From positions 1,907,001-1,971,000 of the forward strand of contig NZ_CP016545.1 of the NCBI RefSeq assembly GCF_001687545.1: DNA of 64,000 nucleotides. The letters run 5' to 3'. The DNA comes from Paraurantiacibacter namhicola. GTDB lineage: Bacteria; Pseudomonadota; Alphaproteobacteria; Sphingomonadales; Sphingomonadaceae. The translations under genes and the position numbers were made by a program. Within the stretch, counting starts at the first letter, position 1. Every line of letters begins with the position of its first letter. Under the pieces are notes generated by a model. That model did not search any database, was not told the origin of the DNA, and worked only from the letters and a program-made list of their open reading frames with translations. This document shows positions 1 through 8,701 of the stretch, one piece after another.

Positions 1-719
1 AGCAGGTTCGCCAGTTCCGGCGCGGCGCTGGTTACGCCGGCTGCGACGATGGGCGTTTCCGGCGGATTGGCGCGCCACCGCTCGGCAGCATGTGCGAACA
101 GGCGGTTGCGGCGGGTGGCGGCATCCACTTCGCCGCGCTCGCGCAATTCGGCCTGCCATTCGGTCACGAGCAGGTGGAACAACGCCGTATTGGCCTTCCA
201 GTGGTCCGCCATCTCGGCCAGCACCTGCGCGACCCGCTCCTCCCACAAGGCGCCGGGATCGATATTCTCGACCTGCAAGCGGTCCAGCGCCGCGCCGACT
301 TCGCGCGCCAGCCGCAGCCGGGCGGCAGGTGGCGGCACCTCGCGGCCCAGCTTGCGGCAGGCCTCCGGCATGAACTGCGCGATGCGGAACCAGCGGCGCT
401 GCGGATCGGCGGCAGGCGGGATCGCCGCGCCCATGCCCAGAGGATCGAGCAGCGGGCCGAGCGTTTCGTCGAGGTCCAGGTCCCCCACCACCGCCATGCG
501 CGGCATCAGCAGGCCCCCGCTTTCATCCGCGGCACCCGACAGGCGGATAAACGCCTCCTGCAAGGTGCGCGCGGCGCGGCTGGAGGGCAGCAGCAGCGTC
601 AGCCGGGCGAGGCCGAAGCCATCCTCTGCGTATCGCGGCAACAGGCCCGCCACCAGTGCGTCGGCAAAGCCGCGATGGGCGGCGATGGAATAGACTTGCG
701 GCGCCTGACGCTCAGCCAA
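1..719 (-). CDS. addB: AddB, double-strand break repair helicase-nuclease subunit (5' part only)
   Basis: The N-terminal 239 codons of AddB; the rest lies beyond the left edge. AddB pairs with AddA to process double-strand DNA ends for RecA-dependent repair, the alphaproteobacterial counterpart of RecBCD. The visible part reads as the degenerate helicase-like N-terminus: a serine/arginine LLLPSSRAAR stretch near residue 35, then an A-A-G-V-T-S motif close to the window edge that matches the usual AAGxTG segment. The only convenient start is a TTG overlapping the murU stop, so translation is probably coupled to murU. addA would be expected just outside the window. Identification rests on pattern and gene order. 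Confidence 0.8.
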   Translation of the reverse strand, partial: MAERQAPQVYSIAAHRGFADALVAGLLPRYAEDGFGLARLTLLLPSSRAARTLQEAFIRLSGAADESGGLLMPRMAVVGDLDLDETLGPLLDPLGMGAAIPPAADPQRRWFRIAQFMPEACRKLGREVPPPAARLRLAREVGAALDRLQVENIDPGALWEERVAQVLAEMADHWKANTALFHLLVTEWQAELRERGEVDAATRRNRLFAHAAERWRANPPETPIVAAGVTSAAPELANL

Positions 720-1428
720 GCTTCAGCGCCTCTTCCGTCGGGCGGATCGCCTGCGGCGTGCCCACTTCGTACCATTCGCCGGTAAATCTCACGCCGAACA
801 GCCTGCCTTCCTCCATCGCGCGGGTCCACAATATGTTGGTCGAGAACGGACCTTCGGGCGCATCGCGCAGCAGGCGTTTCGAAACCAGCTGGATGCCCGT
901 GTAGATATAGGGCGCGACGCGGCCCGATCGCCGCCGGATCAGCCGGCCCATGGCGTCCATGTGGAAATCGCCCTTGCCATCGAAATTGCGCGCGCCGGTG
1001 TGCGGCACCAGCAATAGCAGCGCGTCCATCTTCTCCGCATCCCAGGCGCGGCTGAGATCGTGGAAGGCGCTGGCCGGGCCATCCAGCCAGATATTGTCGG
1101 AATTGAGGCAGAAGAAGGGATCGGGCAGTTCGTGCTGCGCCTTCACAAGCCCGCCGCCGGTTTCCAGCAGCTGATCGCGCTCGTCCGAGATGGTGACGCG
1201 CGGCATCTTGCGCTCCAGCACATGGGCTTCCAGCGCATCGGCCAGATAATGGACGTTGACCACCGCCTTGGTCACGCCGGCATCGGCCAGCCGGTCCAAC
1301 GCGTGGTCGATCAGGGGCTTGCCCGCCACGCGCACCATGGGCTTGGGCTGCGAGGCGGTGAGCGGGCGCATGCGCTTTCCCATGCCGGCGGCCATCACCA
1401 TCGCGGTATCGCTGGCGAGTTCGTTCAC
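712..1428 (-). CDS. murU: MurU-type N-acetylmuramate-1-phosphate uridylyltransferase
   Basis: Nucleotidyltransferase of 238 residues. It would convert MurNAc-1-phosphate and UTP to UDP-MurNAc, the second step of the anabolic recycling pathway that bypasses de novo (fosfomycin-sensitive) UDP-MurNAc synthesis. The signature VMAAGMGKRMRPLT lies at residues 11-24, with KPM following, and the metal-binding LNSDN near residue 110. The start is a GTG overlapping the amgK stop by 3 nt. A longer upstream reading frame exists but lies inside amgK. The tight amgK-murU pairing favours MurU over a mannose-1-phosphate guanylyltransferase, which it resembles. Confidence 0.88.
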   Translation of the reverse strand: MNELASDTAMVMAAGMGKRMRPLTASQPKPMVRVAGKPLIDHALDRLADAGVTKAVVNVHYLADALEAHVLERKMPRVTISDERDQLLETGGGLVKAQHELPDPFFCLNSDNIWLDGPASAFHDLSRAWDAEKMDALLLLVPHTGARNFDGKGDFHMDAMGRLIRRRSGRVAPYIYTGIQLVSKRLLRDAPEGPFSTNILWTRAMEEGRLFGVRFTGEWYEVGTPQAIRPTEEALKLG

Positions 1429-2432
1429 TGCAATTTGCCCCCGTGATTGTCGCGCACATCCTGCGGGATATTGGCATCGAACCATTGCAGAACGGGGGCA
1501 AGCGCCGGGTGCTGCAGATCGCGCTCCAGTGCGGCCCAGACGCGGGGGATCATGCCGAGATAGCGCGGCTTGCCATCGCGTGTGTTGAGCCGGGCGAAGA
1601 TGCCCACGATCTTGGCGTTTCGCTGCGCGCCGAGCCGCGCGTAATCGGCCCGAAAATCCGCGCCGGGCTGCGCTGCGGCCGCGTACCGCTCCAGCATTCG
1701 CGCTTCCAGTTCCTCGGAGACATCGCGCCGCGCATCCTGCAGCAGGCTGACGAGGTCGTAGGCAGGATGGCCCGCAAGAGCGTCCTGGAAATCGATCAGG
1801 CCCTGTGCGCCCGTCCCGTCGTTCGCGGGGCCGAGCAGCATGATGTTCTCCGCATGGTAATCGCGCAGCACGGTCACGCCGGGCGCCTGTCGCGGCATCA
1901 TGGGGGCAAGCGCCTCTTCCCACGCGGAGCGCCAGCCATCGCCGTCGACCTCCAGCCCTGCCAGCGGGCAATACCACTCGGTGAACAGGTCCGTCTCGCG
2001 CAAATATGTCGCCATGTCATAGGGCGGGAACGGGCCTGCAGGCTCGCGGTGCAGGCGGGCCAGCGCATCCACCGCCGCGCCATAGGCTCCAGTCTCACCG
2101 GCCGGATGCTCGTCCAGCCAGTCGCGCATGCGATCGTCGCCGAAATCCTCTGTCAGCACCCAGCCCTTCGCGGCATCCTCGGCAAAGATGGCGGGCGCGC
2201 GCTGGCCGTGCTCCGCCAGCCATTTCGCGACGTGCAGGAAGGGCGCGGGGTCCTCGTGCGGCGGCGGGGCGTGCATCAGCATCGCCCTGTCCCCATCCGC
2301 GCGGGCCAGCCGGAAATAGCGCCGGAAGCTTGCATCGCCGGGGATCGGATCGACCATCGCATCGTCCCATCCACATCCGGCAAGGAAGGCGTGCATGCCA
2401 TCGGGCAATTCGGCAGAATCTGGTGCGCTCAT
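1425..2432 (-). CDS. amgK: AmgK, anomeric N-acetylmuramate/N-acetylglucosamine kinase
   Basis: Cytoplasmic sugar kinase of 335 residues with an aminoglycoside-phosphotransferase (APH) fold. It phosphorylates MurNAc or GlcNAc at C1 to feed MurU. The catalytic loop RDYHAENIML is at 190-199 and the metal-binding DFQDA at about 215-219; the N-lobe has GDASFRRYFR near 32-41, a phosphate-binding loop typical of this group. The start is chosen at 2432 because it forms an ATGA overlap with tsaE; an in-frame ATG 18 nt upstream is possible. Being sandwiched between tsaE and murU supports the recycling role over antibiotic resistance. Confidence 0.88.
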   Translation of the reverse strand: MSAPDSAELPDGMHAFLAGCGWDDAMVDPIPGDASFRRYFRLARADGDRAMLMHAPPPHEDPAPFLHVAKWLAEHGQRAPAIFAEDAAKGWVLTEDFGDDRMRDWLDEHPAGETGAYGAAVDALARLHREPAGPFPPYDMATYLRETDLFTEWYCPLAGLEVDGDGWRSAWEEALAPMMPRQAPGVTVLRDYHAENIMLLGPANDGTGAQGLIDFQDALAGHPAYDLVSLLQDARRDVSEELEARMLERYAAAAQPGADFRADYARLGAQRNAKIVGIFARLNTRDGKPRYLGMIPRVWAALERDLQHPALAPVLQWFDANIPQDVRDNHGGKLQ

Positions 2433-2866
2433 GGCATGCGTTCCTGCCAAGCGGCGCCGCCCGCGACAATGGCCTTGCGTCCCTCGCCCACGGTTTCCAG
2501 CGTGATTTGCAGGCAGCCCGCCTCTTGCGCGAAGCCGCCCGCGTTTTCAGGCCATTCGGCGATCAGGATTGCCCCGTCGCGATAATCGTCCAGCCCGATC
2601 TCGGCGGCTTCGGATGGATCTTCCAGCCGGTAGAAATCGGCATGGACCAGTCGCGGGGCAAGGTCGTCATAGACTTCCACGATGGTGAAGGTGGGCGACG
2701 GGACTTCGCCGCGATGCCCGCGCGCGGCGATGATGGCGCGGGCCAGCGTGGTCTTGCCCGCGCCCAGCCCGCCGGACAGCGAGATGACATCGCCCACGCG
2801 CATCACCTGTGCGATGCGCTGTCCGAAAGCGTCCATGCTGGCCAGATCGGGCAGGTCGTGAGTCAC
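2429..2866 (-). CDS. tsaE: TsaE, ATPase of the tRNA t6A modification complex
   Basis: P-loop protein of 145 residues, normal length for the family. TsaE works with TsaB and TsaD to add threonylcarbamoyl to A37 of ANN-decoding tRNAs. The Walker A motif SGGLGAGKTT is at 31-40, followed by the family motif SPTFTIVEVY and the conserved HADFYRLEDP segment; a tryptophan (EWPENAG) sits near residue 104. The start is GTG, supported by a strong GGAGGT ribosome-binding site 4 nt upstream. It overlaps amgK by 4 nt and so is first in the tsaE-amgK-murU-addB run. Confidence 0.95.
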   Translation of the reverse strand: MTHDLPDLASMDAFGQRIAQVMRVGDVISLSGGLGAGKTTLARAIIAARGHRGEVPSPTFTIVEVYDDLAPRLVHADFYRLEDPSEAAEIGLDDYRDGAILIAEWPENAGGFAQEAGCLQITLETVGEGRKAIVAGGAAWQERMP

Positions 2867-2874
2867 ACTTACCT

Positions 2875-2969
2875 CCGCTCATCCTGAGCTTGTCGGACTC
2901 GTAGAGGGCGCGTAGCGCCAACGAGGCTGGCGTGGCGCTGGCGTGCTTCGACAGGCTCAGCACGAGCGG
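2875..2969. repeat. Sphingomonad-type inverted repeat (family A)
   Basis: Two inverted arms of about 23 nt (2875-2897 and 2947-2969) with core CTGAGCNTGTCGRA surround about 50 nt of GC-rich sequence that itself contains GGCGC-type short inverted repeats. The arms agree at roughly 19 of 23 positions when one is reverse-complemented. A second copy of the same design lies at 33368-33483. It fills the gap between the divL-like gene and tsaE and could fold in the transcript. No coding function is seen. Confidence 0.75.
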
Positions 2970-2987
2970 TGTTGGAGCCAAGCAGAA

Positions 2988-5327
2988 TCACGGCAGCACA
3001 ATTGTCACAGTGGTCCCCGCGCCCTTTTCGGACTGCAGGTTCAGGCGGCCGCCATGAGCCTCCACCAGTTGGCGGGCGAGCGGGAGGCCGAGCCCGCGCT
3101 TGCCCTTCCCTTCTGCATCGGCGCCCACGCGGTGGCCTTCCAGCGCGCGGGAGAGTTCTGCCGGGTTCATGCCCGGGCCATTGTCCGAAACCACGATCCG
3201 CGCCGCCTGCTTGCCGCGTTCAAGCGAAACAAGAATGCGGCCCTTGCGCGGCGTGGCGGAGATGGCGTTGTCCAGCACATTGCCCACGGCGCGCGCCATC
3301 TGGCGCTGGTCCAGCTGCGCCTTCCCGGCAGAGCGGCTGCCACGCAAATCCAGCGTAAGGTCCTTTGCCTCGATCGCCTCCTCCCGCTCGCGCACAACAT
3401 TGGTGACGAATTGCAGCAGGTCCACCTCGTCCAGCGCCATGGGCAACAGGCCCGCCTCGCTCTGCGTCAGGTCCAGCACGCTTTCGATCTGGGTGGAAAG
3501 CCGCTCCACCGATGCGACGATTGCTGCGACATATTCCTGCCCCTGATCGCTCAGCGCGCCCGCGACGCCCGATTGCAGCAGTTCGGCAAATCCGCCGATG
3601 GAGGTTAGCGGCGTGCGGAATTCATAGGACATGTTGGCGAGGAAGCGGGTCTTGAGCGCGTCGGCTTCCTCCAGCGCGGTGGCCCGTTCGCGCAGCACGG
3701 TTTCGGAGCGGACGGAGTCGGTGACGTCCAGCAACGTCAGCATGCCGTTGCCATCGGGCAGCGGGACGCCGGCAAACTCCAGCGTGCGGCCGTCGGCCAG
3801 CTGTACGCGTCCGCCCTTCTGCTGGCGGTCCAGCGTGGCGGAGCGCACCACTTCGCCGATGGCCTTGCGCTGGCCGGGGCGGGCGAGCTGGGCCGCAAGC
3901 TTTTCCAGCAGCGTCTGGATCAGCGGGTGCCGGTCCAGCAGCTCCTCCTCCAGTCCCCACAGCTTGCCGAAGCTGCGGTTCCACAGCTGCAGGCGGCCAT
4001 CGGGCGCGAAGACGGCGAGCGATTCGAACAGGTTGTCGAAAGTGGCGGTGCGGGTGCGCAGCAGCGTGTCGCGCGTGGCGGACAGCGCCAGCTGTTCGGA
4101 GCGGTCCTCCGCCACCAGCACCAGCCCGCCATCGGGCATGGGCTGCGCGATGATGCGAAGGTGCGTGCCATCGGGCAGTGTCCACGCCTCTTCCTGCGCC
4201 ACATCGGTGGTGAACCAGTCGCGCAGCTCCGCGCGCCAAGCCGGGAAGTCGCGCGTTTCGGGCAGGCGCGCCTTGTCGCGCGCCATGTCCAGGAAACGGT
4301 CGAAGGCGGGCGGGTCGACATGGCAGGCGGCGGGCATGCCAAAGATGCGCTGAAACGGCTGGTTGGCAAAGGCCAGGCGCCGCTCACCATCGAACTGCGC
4401 CACGCCAATGGAAAGCTGGTCCAGCATGTTGCGCTGCGCCTCGCGGAACGCACGAAAGGCACGGGCCTGCTCCTCCATTTCCTCGATATCGATGGCGTAA
4501 CCGGCCACGCCCTCCTCGCCCAGCGGCAGGTCCGATACGCGCAGGGTACGGCGCTGCGTGCCGATGGTGGCGTTGACGATGCGTTCCACCGGCAAGTCCT
4601 GGTCGCGCGCCTGGCCTGCGACCTGCGCAGCTTCCAGCCCGTCCACCGCCTCGACCAGCTCCACCTGCCCTTCGACAACGGTGGCGGCATCCTTCGCGCC
4701 CACAGCATCGACATAGGCGGAGTTGACCAGCCGCAGCTTCATATCCGGGCCGCGGAACCACATGGGCATGGGCGCGGCCTCGATCAGGCCGACCAGCGCC
4801 GCGAAATCGTTCTTGGCGCGCGCGGTCTCGGTGCGCAGGCGGGACAATTCGCCCTGGCTTTCGGAGAAGTCGAACCACCACAGCAGCGCTGCACCATGCG
4901 GCGCGACCTGCGCATTGGCCGCCTGCCCGCGCACGGCGAGGCTTCGCGTGGAGCCGCGCGGGGTCACGACCATGGAGAAAGGCGAGGCGGTCTTCTGCGT
5001 GCGGCGCACCGCCTCCTGCAGTTCCTCCAGGTGGTCGGCCGTCAGGCCCACCTGCGCCTGGTCAAGCTCGGACAGGTAACCGGGCATGGCATCCAGGCCC
5101 AGCCATGCGGCCAGCCGGTCCGGCCCTTCCAGCTTCCCGTCCGCCTTCACCAGCAGCGGCACGGCCGGGCTGTCCGCAATCATCCGGTCCAGACGCCGCG
5201 CCGCAGCCCGCGTCGCGCGCGCCTTTGCCACTTCGCGCCGGGCTGACAGGATCGCCCACATTGCCGCACCGGTCCACGCCGCCAGAAGCAGCCCGATCAG
5301 CACCAGCGCAGTGGGGGACAATTCCAT
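2988..5327 (-). CDS. divL: DivL-like PAS/histidine-kinase-family protein with Tyr in place of the H-box His
   Basis: 779 residues. One transmembrane segment at about 6-28 precedes several PAS-like regions (about 190-310, 325-440, 450-555), then a HisKA-like dimerisation helix and a GHKL ATPase domain. The H-box reads NMSYEFRTPL: the phospho-accepting histidine is Tyr568 (codon TAT at 3624-3626). The ATPase part keeps an N-box (NVLDNA), DNGPGM and GLGLPLAR. In Caulobacter, DivL has the same His-to-Tyr change (Tyr550) and a similar length; there it binds DivK~P and controls CckA and hence CtrA. That identity is inferred from these features. Start chosen at the ATG before the membrane helix; the longer frame upstream runs through a terminator. 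A strong hairpin separates it from ahcY. Confidence 0.87.
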   Translation of the reverse strand: MELSPTALVLIGLLLAAWTGAAMWAILSARREVAKARATRAAARRLDRMIADSPAVPLLVKADGKLEGPDRLAAWLGLDAMPGYLSELDQAQVGLTADHLEELQEAVRRTQKTASPFSMVVTPRGSTRSLAVRGQAANAQVAPHGAALLWWFDFSESQGELSRLRTETARAKNDFAALVGLIEAAPMPMWFRGPDMKLRLVNSAYVDAVGAKDAATVVEGQVELVEAVDGLEAAQVAGQARDQDLPVERIVNATIGTQRRTLRVSDLPLGEEGVAGYAIDIEEMEEQARAFRAFREAQRNMLDQLSIGVAQFDGERRLAFANQPFQRIFGMPAACHVDPPAFDRFLDMARDKARLPETRDFPAWRAELRDWFTTDVAQEEAWTLPDGTHLRIIAQPMPDGGLVLVAEDRSEQLALSATRDTLLRTRTATFDNLFESLAVFAPDGRLQLWNRSFGKLWGLEEELLDRHPLIQTLLEKLAAQLARPGQRKAIGEVVRSATLDRQQKGGRVQLADGRTLEFAGVPLPDGNGMLTLLDVTDSVRSETVLRERATALEEADALKTRFLANMSYEFRTPLTSIGGFAELLQSGVAGALSDQGQEYVAAIVASVERLSTQIESVLDLTQSEAGLLPMALDEVDLLQFVTNVVREREEAIEAKDLTLDLRGSRSAGKAQLDQRQMARAVGNVLDNAISATPRKGRILVSLERGKQAARIVVSDNGPGMNPAELSRALEGHRVGADAEGKGKRGLGLPLARQLVEAHGGRLNLQSEKGAGTTVTIVLP

Positions 5328-5373
5328 GTTTCGACAGCTATGCGGCGCGCCTGAAGGTTGCAACCGCACATAC

Positions 5374-5414
5374 GAAAAGGGCGACCCGGTTATACACCGG
5401 ATCGCCCCTTTTTG
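5374..5414. terminator. Bidirectional-looking terminator between ahcY and the divL-like gene
   Basis: A long stem, AAAAGGGCGACCCGG pairing with CCGGATCGCCCCTTTTT around a TTATACA loop, with one or two mismatches. It is flanked by A-rich and T-rich tails, so it can act in either direction. On the minus strand it would end the ahcY transcript 50 nt before the divL-like start, implying that gene has its own promoter. Confidence 0.75.
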
Positions 5415-5423
5415 TCTCTGCCG

Positions 5424-5500
5424 CGATCCCCGGCGAAGGCCGGGGTTCCCCACGGCGCCTCGCCAAGGCCGATGGAGATTCCTGCCTTCGCAGGGATTCA
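5424..5500. repeat. Sphingomonad-type palindromic repeat (family B)
   Basis: Two short hairpins: CCCCGGCGAAGGCCGGGG near 5428-5445, and ATTCCTGCCTTCGCAGGGAT at about 5478-5497 ending in TTCAC. The loop-stem core GCCTTCGC and the TTCAC end recur in the hairpin at 32732-32757. The element lies directly 3' of ahcY, where REP-like elements usually sit. Confidence 0.7.
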
Positions 5501-5502
5501 CA

Positions 5503-6921
5503 TCAGTAGCGATAGTGCTCCGGCTTGTACGGGCCTTCCACCGGCACGCCGATGTAATCGGCCTGCTGCTGGCTCAGCTGGGTGAGCTTCACACCCAGCT
5601 TGTCGAGGTGGAGCGCGGCCACCTTCTCGTCGAGGTGCTTGGGAAGGACGTACACGTCGTTTTCGTACTGGTCGGTGTTCTTCCACAGCTCGATCTGCGC
5701 CAGCACCTGGTTGGTGAAGGAGCAGCTCATCACGAAGCTGGGGTGGCCCGTTGCGCAGGCCAGGTTCACCAGGCGGCCCTTGGCCAGGATGATGATGGAC
5801 TTGCCATCGTCGAACGTCACCACGTCCGTACCCGGCTTCAGTTCCTTCCAGTCGTAATTGTCGAGCGCCGAAATCTGGATCTCGGAATCGAAGTGGCCGA
5901 TGTTGCACACGATGCTCATCGGCTTCATCGCCTTCATGTGGTCGGCGGTGATGACGTCTTCGTTACCGGTAGTGGTGACGAAGATGTCGGCGCGCTTGGT
6001 CGCCTCTTCCATCGTCACGACCTCGTAACCTTCCATCGCCGCCTGCAGGGCGCAGATCGGGTCGATTTCGGTCACCATCACGCGCGCGCCGCCATTGCGG
6101 AGCGAATCTGCCGAACCCTTGCCGACGTCGCCGAAGCCGGCGACGCAAGCGACCTTGCCGGCCAGCATGGTGTCGGTGGCACGGCGGATGGCGTCGACCA
6201 GCGATTCCTTGCAGCCGTAGAGGTTGTCGAACTTCGACTTGGTGACGCTGTCGTTCACATTGATGGCCGGGAAAGGCAGCTTGCCCTGCTTGGCCAGGCT
6301 GTACAGGCGGTGGACGCCGGTGGTGGTTTCCTCGGACACGCCCTTGATGTTCTGGACGCTCTTTGTGAGGTAGCCCGGCTTTTCATTCAGATAGGCCTTC
6401 AGCGCGCGCTGGAATTCGATTTCCTCGGCATTGGCAGGCTCGGGCAGTTCTTCGCCGGCTTCGACGCGGGCGCCCCACAGCGCGAACATGGTGGCATCGC
6501 CGCCATCGTCCAGGATGATGTTGGCGGTCTGGTCGGGATCGCTGTCGGTCGACCAGTCGAAGATGCGGCCGACATAGTCCCAGTAATCGGCCAGGCTTTC
6601 ACCCTTCACGGCGAAGACCGGGATGCCCTGGTCGGCGATGGCGGCGGCAGCGTGGTCCTGCGTGGAGAAGATGTTGCAGGTTGCCCAGCGCACTTCCGCG
6701 CCCAGCGCCACCAGCGTCTCGATCAGCACGGCGGTCTGGATGGTCATGTGCAGCGAACCGGTGATGCGCGCGCCCTTCAGCGGCTGCTCCGCACCGTATT
6801 CCTCGCGCACGGCCATCAGGCCCGGCATTTCGGTGTTGGCGATGGCAATCTCGTCATGGCCGTACTGCGCCATGGAGATGTCCTTGATGATATATTCGTG
6901 CGAATGCTTCGTGTCGGTCAC
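5503..6921 (-). CDS. ahcY: Adenosylhomocysteinase
   Basis: 472 residues. Reversibly hydrolyses S-adenosylhomocysteine to adenosine and homocysteine, keeping the methyl cycle running; cytosolic NAD-dependent tetramer. Seen: an N-terminal [17 protein letters not shown], the substrate-binding [12 protein letters not shown], the NAD-binding [10 protein letters not shown], and the family C-terminus PEHYRY. The start is a GTG preceded by ACAGGAG; the open frame extends further upstream but loses similarity to the family. Divergent from the peroxiredoxin gene across 179 bp. I looked for an SAH or SAM-II riboswitch in that leader and did not recognise one. Confidence 0.97.
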   Translation of the reverse strand: MTDTKHSHEYIIKDISMAQYGHDEIAIANTEMPGLMAVREEYGAEQPLKGARITGSLHMTIQTAVLIETLVALGAEVRWATCNIFSTQDHAAAAIADQGIPVFAVKGESLADYWDYVGRIFDWSTDSDPDQTANIILDDGGDATMFALWGARVEAGEELPEPANAEEIEFQRALKAYLNEKPGYLTKSVQNIKGVSEETTTGVHRLYSLAKQGKLPFPAINVNDSVTKSKFDNLYGCKESLVDAIRRATDTMLAGKVACVAGFGDVGKGSADSLRNGGARVMVTEIDPICALQAAMEGYEVVTMEEATKRADIFVTTTGNEDVITADHMKAMKPMSIVCNIGHFDSEIQISALDNYDWKELKPGTDVVTFDDGKSIIILAKGRLVNLACATGHPSFVMSCSFTNQVLAQIELWKNTDQYENDVYVLPKHLDEKVAALHLDKLGVKLTQLSQQQADYIGVPVEGPYKPEHYRY

Positions 6922-7100
6922 GCGCGGGTGCTCCTGTCGTGTTTTGGCTGGAGGCGTGCCGGGGCTCCGTGCACTGCCGGGGTATGGCGGGCCACATAGC
7001 GATGATGGGCGCGCAGGGCAAACCCCAAGCGCAACCTTGTCTCGCCAGCGGCTTCCCCTATGTGGGAGGCGGACGGGACGATGAAGGATTAGATGACAAC

Positions 7101-7580
7101 ATGGCAATTTCCGTAGGCGACAAGCTGCCCGATGTGACGCTGGTTAAGCCCGGCGCCGAAGGCCCCGAGAAAATCCAGAGCGGCGAGTACTTCGCCGGCA
7201 AGAAAGTGGCGCTGTTCGCCGTACCCGGTGCATTCACCCCCACCTGCTCCGCCCGGCACCTGCCCGGCTATGTCGAGAAGGCCGGCGACCTGAAGGCCAA
7301 GGGCGTGGATGAGATCGCCTGCACCTCCGTCAACGATGCCTTCGTGATGGACGCCTGGGGCAAGAGCGCGGATGCAGGCAGCGTGACCATGCTGGCAGAC
7401 GGCAATGCCGAACTGGCAGAAGCACTGGGCCTGACGATGGACGGCAGCGGCTTCGGCATGGGCAAGCGCAGCCAGCGTTACTCCATGATCGTGGAAGACG
7501 GCGTGGTTAAGGAAATCAACGTGGAAGCGCCCGGCGACTTCAACGTCTCCAGCGCGGACCACATGCTGGGCCAGCTGTAA
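7101..7580 (+). CDS. Prx5-type peroxiredoxin
   Basis: 159 residues, typical of the peroxiredoxin-5/AhpE-like group that reduces hydrogen peroxide and alkyl hydroperoxides. The peroxidatic cysteine is C49 in PGAFTPTCS, and the second cysteine C74 ([10 protein letters not shown]) is at the position common in bacterial members. The reducing partner (thioredoxin or glutaredoxin) cannot be told from the sequence. A longer frame opens 162 nt upstream but lies in the divergent promoter region, so the ATG giving MAISVGD is used. A clear terminator follows. Confidence 0.93.
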   Translation: MAISVGDKLPDVTLVKPGAEGPEKIQSGEYFAGKKVALFAVPGAFTPTCSARHLPGYVEKAGDLKAKGVDEIACTSVNDAFVMDAWGKSADAGSVTMLADGNAELAEALGLTMDGSGFGMGKRSQRYSMIVEDGVVKEINVEAPGDFNVSSADHMLGQL

Positions 7581-7604
7581 GCAAACCCGCAAGCTGACCA
7601 AACC

Positions 7605-7636
7605 GAAAAGGGCGCCCGCTGCGGCGCCCTTTTTTG
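7605..7636 (+). terminator. Rho-independent terminator after the peroxiredoxin gene
   Basis: Perfect GC stem GGGCGCC/GGCGCCC with a short CGCTGC loop, AAAA before and TTTTTT after. It starts 25 nt downstream of the stop codon and would also serve the convergent minus-strand gene. Confidence 0.88.
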
Positions 7637-7646
7637 ATCGGGGGCC

Positions 7647-8195
7647 TCAATCCGCGCGGGAGTACGCCTCGTGCATCCAGCCCTTTACATCGTCGTCGAA
7701 ATCCTCGAGCATTTGCAGGCGCACCCGGTGAGAGCACATGGCGTTGTAGGTCTCCAGCCGCCCGCCGGCTTTCTCGCCCTTCAGGGCCAGTCCAAGGTCA
7801 ATGCGAGTCTTCGTGGCCGGCGTGATCAGCGCAAACTGCTTGGCACGCCGAAGGCTCACACTCGCTTTCTTCGGCGCAATCTCGACATCGTCGCCCAGCC
7901 CTTCTGCAAATGCCACGATGGCATCATAGATCGGCTTGAGCGCGGCCTTTGCGCCGGAGTACTGGTCCGCCACCGGGTCGGTTGGACGATCGCTTTCGAG
8001 CGCCTTCGCAGCGATCAAATTCGCGAAGCCGTGTCCGATCCCGTATTCGGCTTTGAGCCAGATCACGATCTTCCCGTGCTTGTCGAGCTGTGTCCGTCCG
8101 ACGAGTTCCAGCCATTCACCAAGCGGCTTGCCGGTCTTGTCCGGCAGGTTGGCAATCATCGATGCGGCTTGTTCTTCAGGTGTCGCCATCGCCAT
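7647..8195 (-). CDS. DUF4287 / DUF5655 domain protein
   Basis: 182 residues. The N-terminal half (EEQAASMIANLPDKTGKP, HGKIVIWLKAEYGIGHGFAN) matches the DUF4287 style, and the C-terminal half (about 85-180, with RAKQFALITPATKTRIDLGL) matches DUF5655. No catalytic motif is apparent and the function is unknown. An alternative ATG lies 6 nt inside. It is last in a three-gene minus-strand run with a DUF1761 membrane protein and a TetR regulator, 18 nt after the former, so probably in the same transcript. Confidence 0.8.
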   Translation of the reverse strand: MAMATPEEQAASMIANLPDKTGKPLGEWLELVGRTQLDKHGKIVIWLKAEYGIGHGFANLIAAKALESDRPTDPVADQYSGAKAALKPIYDAIVAFAEGLGDDVEIAPKKASVSLRRAKQFALITPATKTRIDLGLALKGEKAGGRLETYNAMCSHRVRLQMLEDFDDDVKGWMHEAYSRAD

Positions 8196-8213
8196 TCACT
8201 CCCGGCGCGCCGA

Positions 8214-8612
8214 TCAGGACAGCAAGCCGAAAATCACGCCGTAAAGCGTGAATTGCAGCGTCACATACCCCGCATTGATTGCCCAATGCTTCAGGCTGCG
8301 GCGTTCAAAGAGATAGACGATGCCAAGCGCTGCGCCGACCCAGAACAGTCCGGCTGAAAAGCCTGCCATTGCGCCGAACTGTACATCTACATCCGGACCG
8401 AGAAACATTCCGAAGACAAATGCAGCGACCAGCGACAGGACAAGCGCCAGCCCGAAGATCTTCGCCATGTTTCCTTCCGCAAGCTGTTCGTCGGACAGTC
8501 CGTTTTCGGCCTGCCACATCTTTCCGAACAGCGGGCCATACCAAATGCCGCCCAGCATGAAGGCGGAAACACCTGCCGCAATGACAGCAAACCAGTTCAC
8601 TTCCATCGTCAT
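8214..8612 (-). CDS. DUF1761 family small membrane protein
   Basis: 132 residues with four hydrophobic segments (about 5-25, 50-72, 78-100, 110-130) and the family-like pattern GGIWYGPLFGKMW near residues 21-33. Inner-membrane location is predicted; the activity of the family is unknown. It sits between the TetR regulator and the DUF4287 gene and is a plausible target of that regulator. Confidence 0.82.
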   Translation of the reverse strand: MTMEVNWFAVIAAGVSAFMLGGIWYGPLFGKMWQAENGLSDEQLAEGNMAKIFGLALVLSLVAAFVFGMFLGPDVDVQFGAMAGFSAGLFWVGAALGIVYLFERRSLKHWAINAGYVTLQFTLYGVIFGLLS

Positions 8613-8701
8613 TCTCCCCTTCGTGAATACAGCTGAAGTCCGCTTCCCTGCTGGTCGCCAGCCGCGTGTTCACATGAGGACGGGCCCTGCGGCGCCATCC
8701 C

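Noticed and set aside
5086-6999. Plus-strand frame of more than 600 codons opposite ahcY
   Set aside because: Antisense shadow of ahcY and the divL-like gene with no family signature.
6922-7100. Possible SAM/SAH riboswitch upstream of ahcY
   Set aside because: No recognisable SAM-II, SAM-V or SAH riboswitch core could be read in the 179-bp divergent leader.
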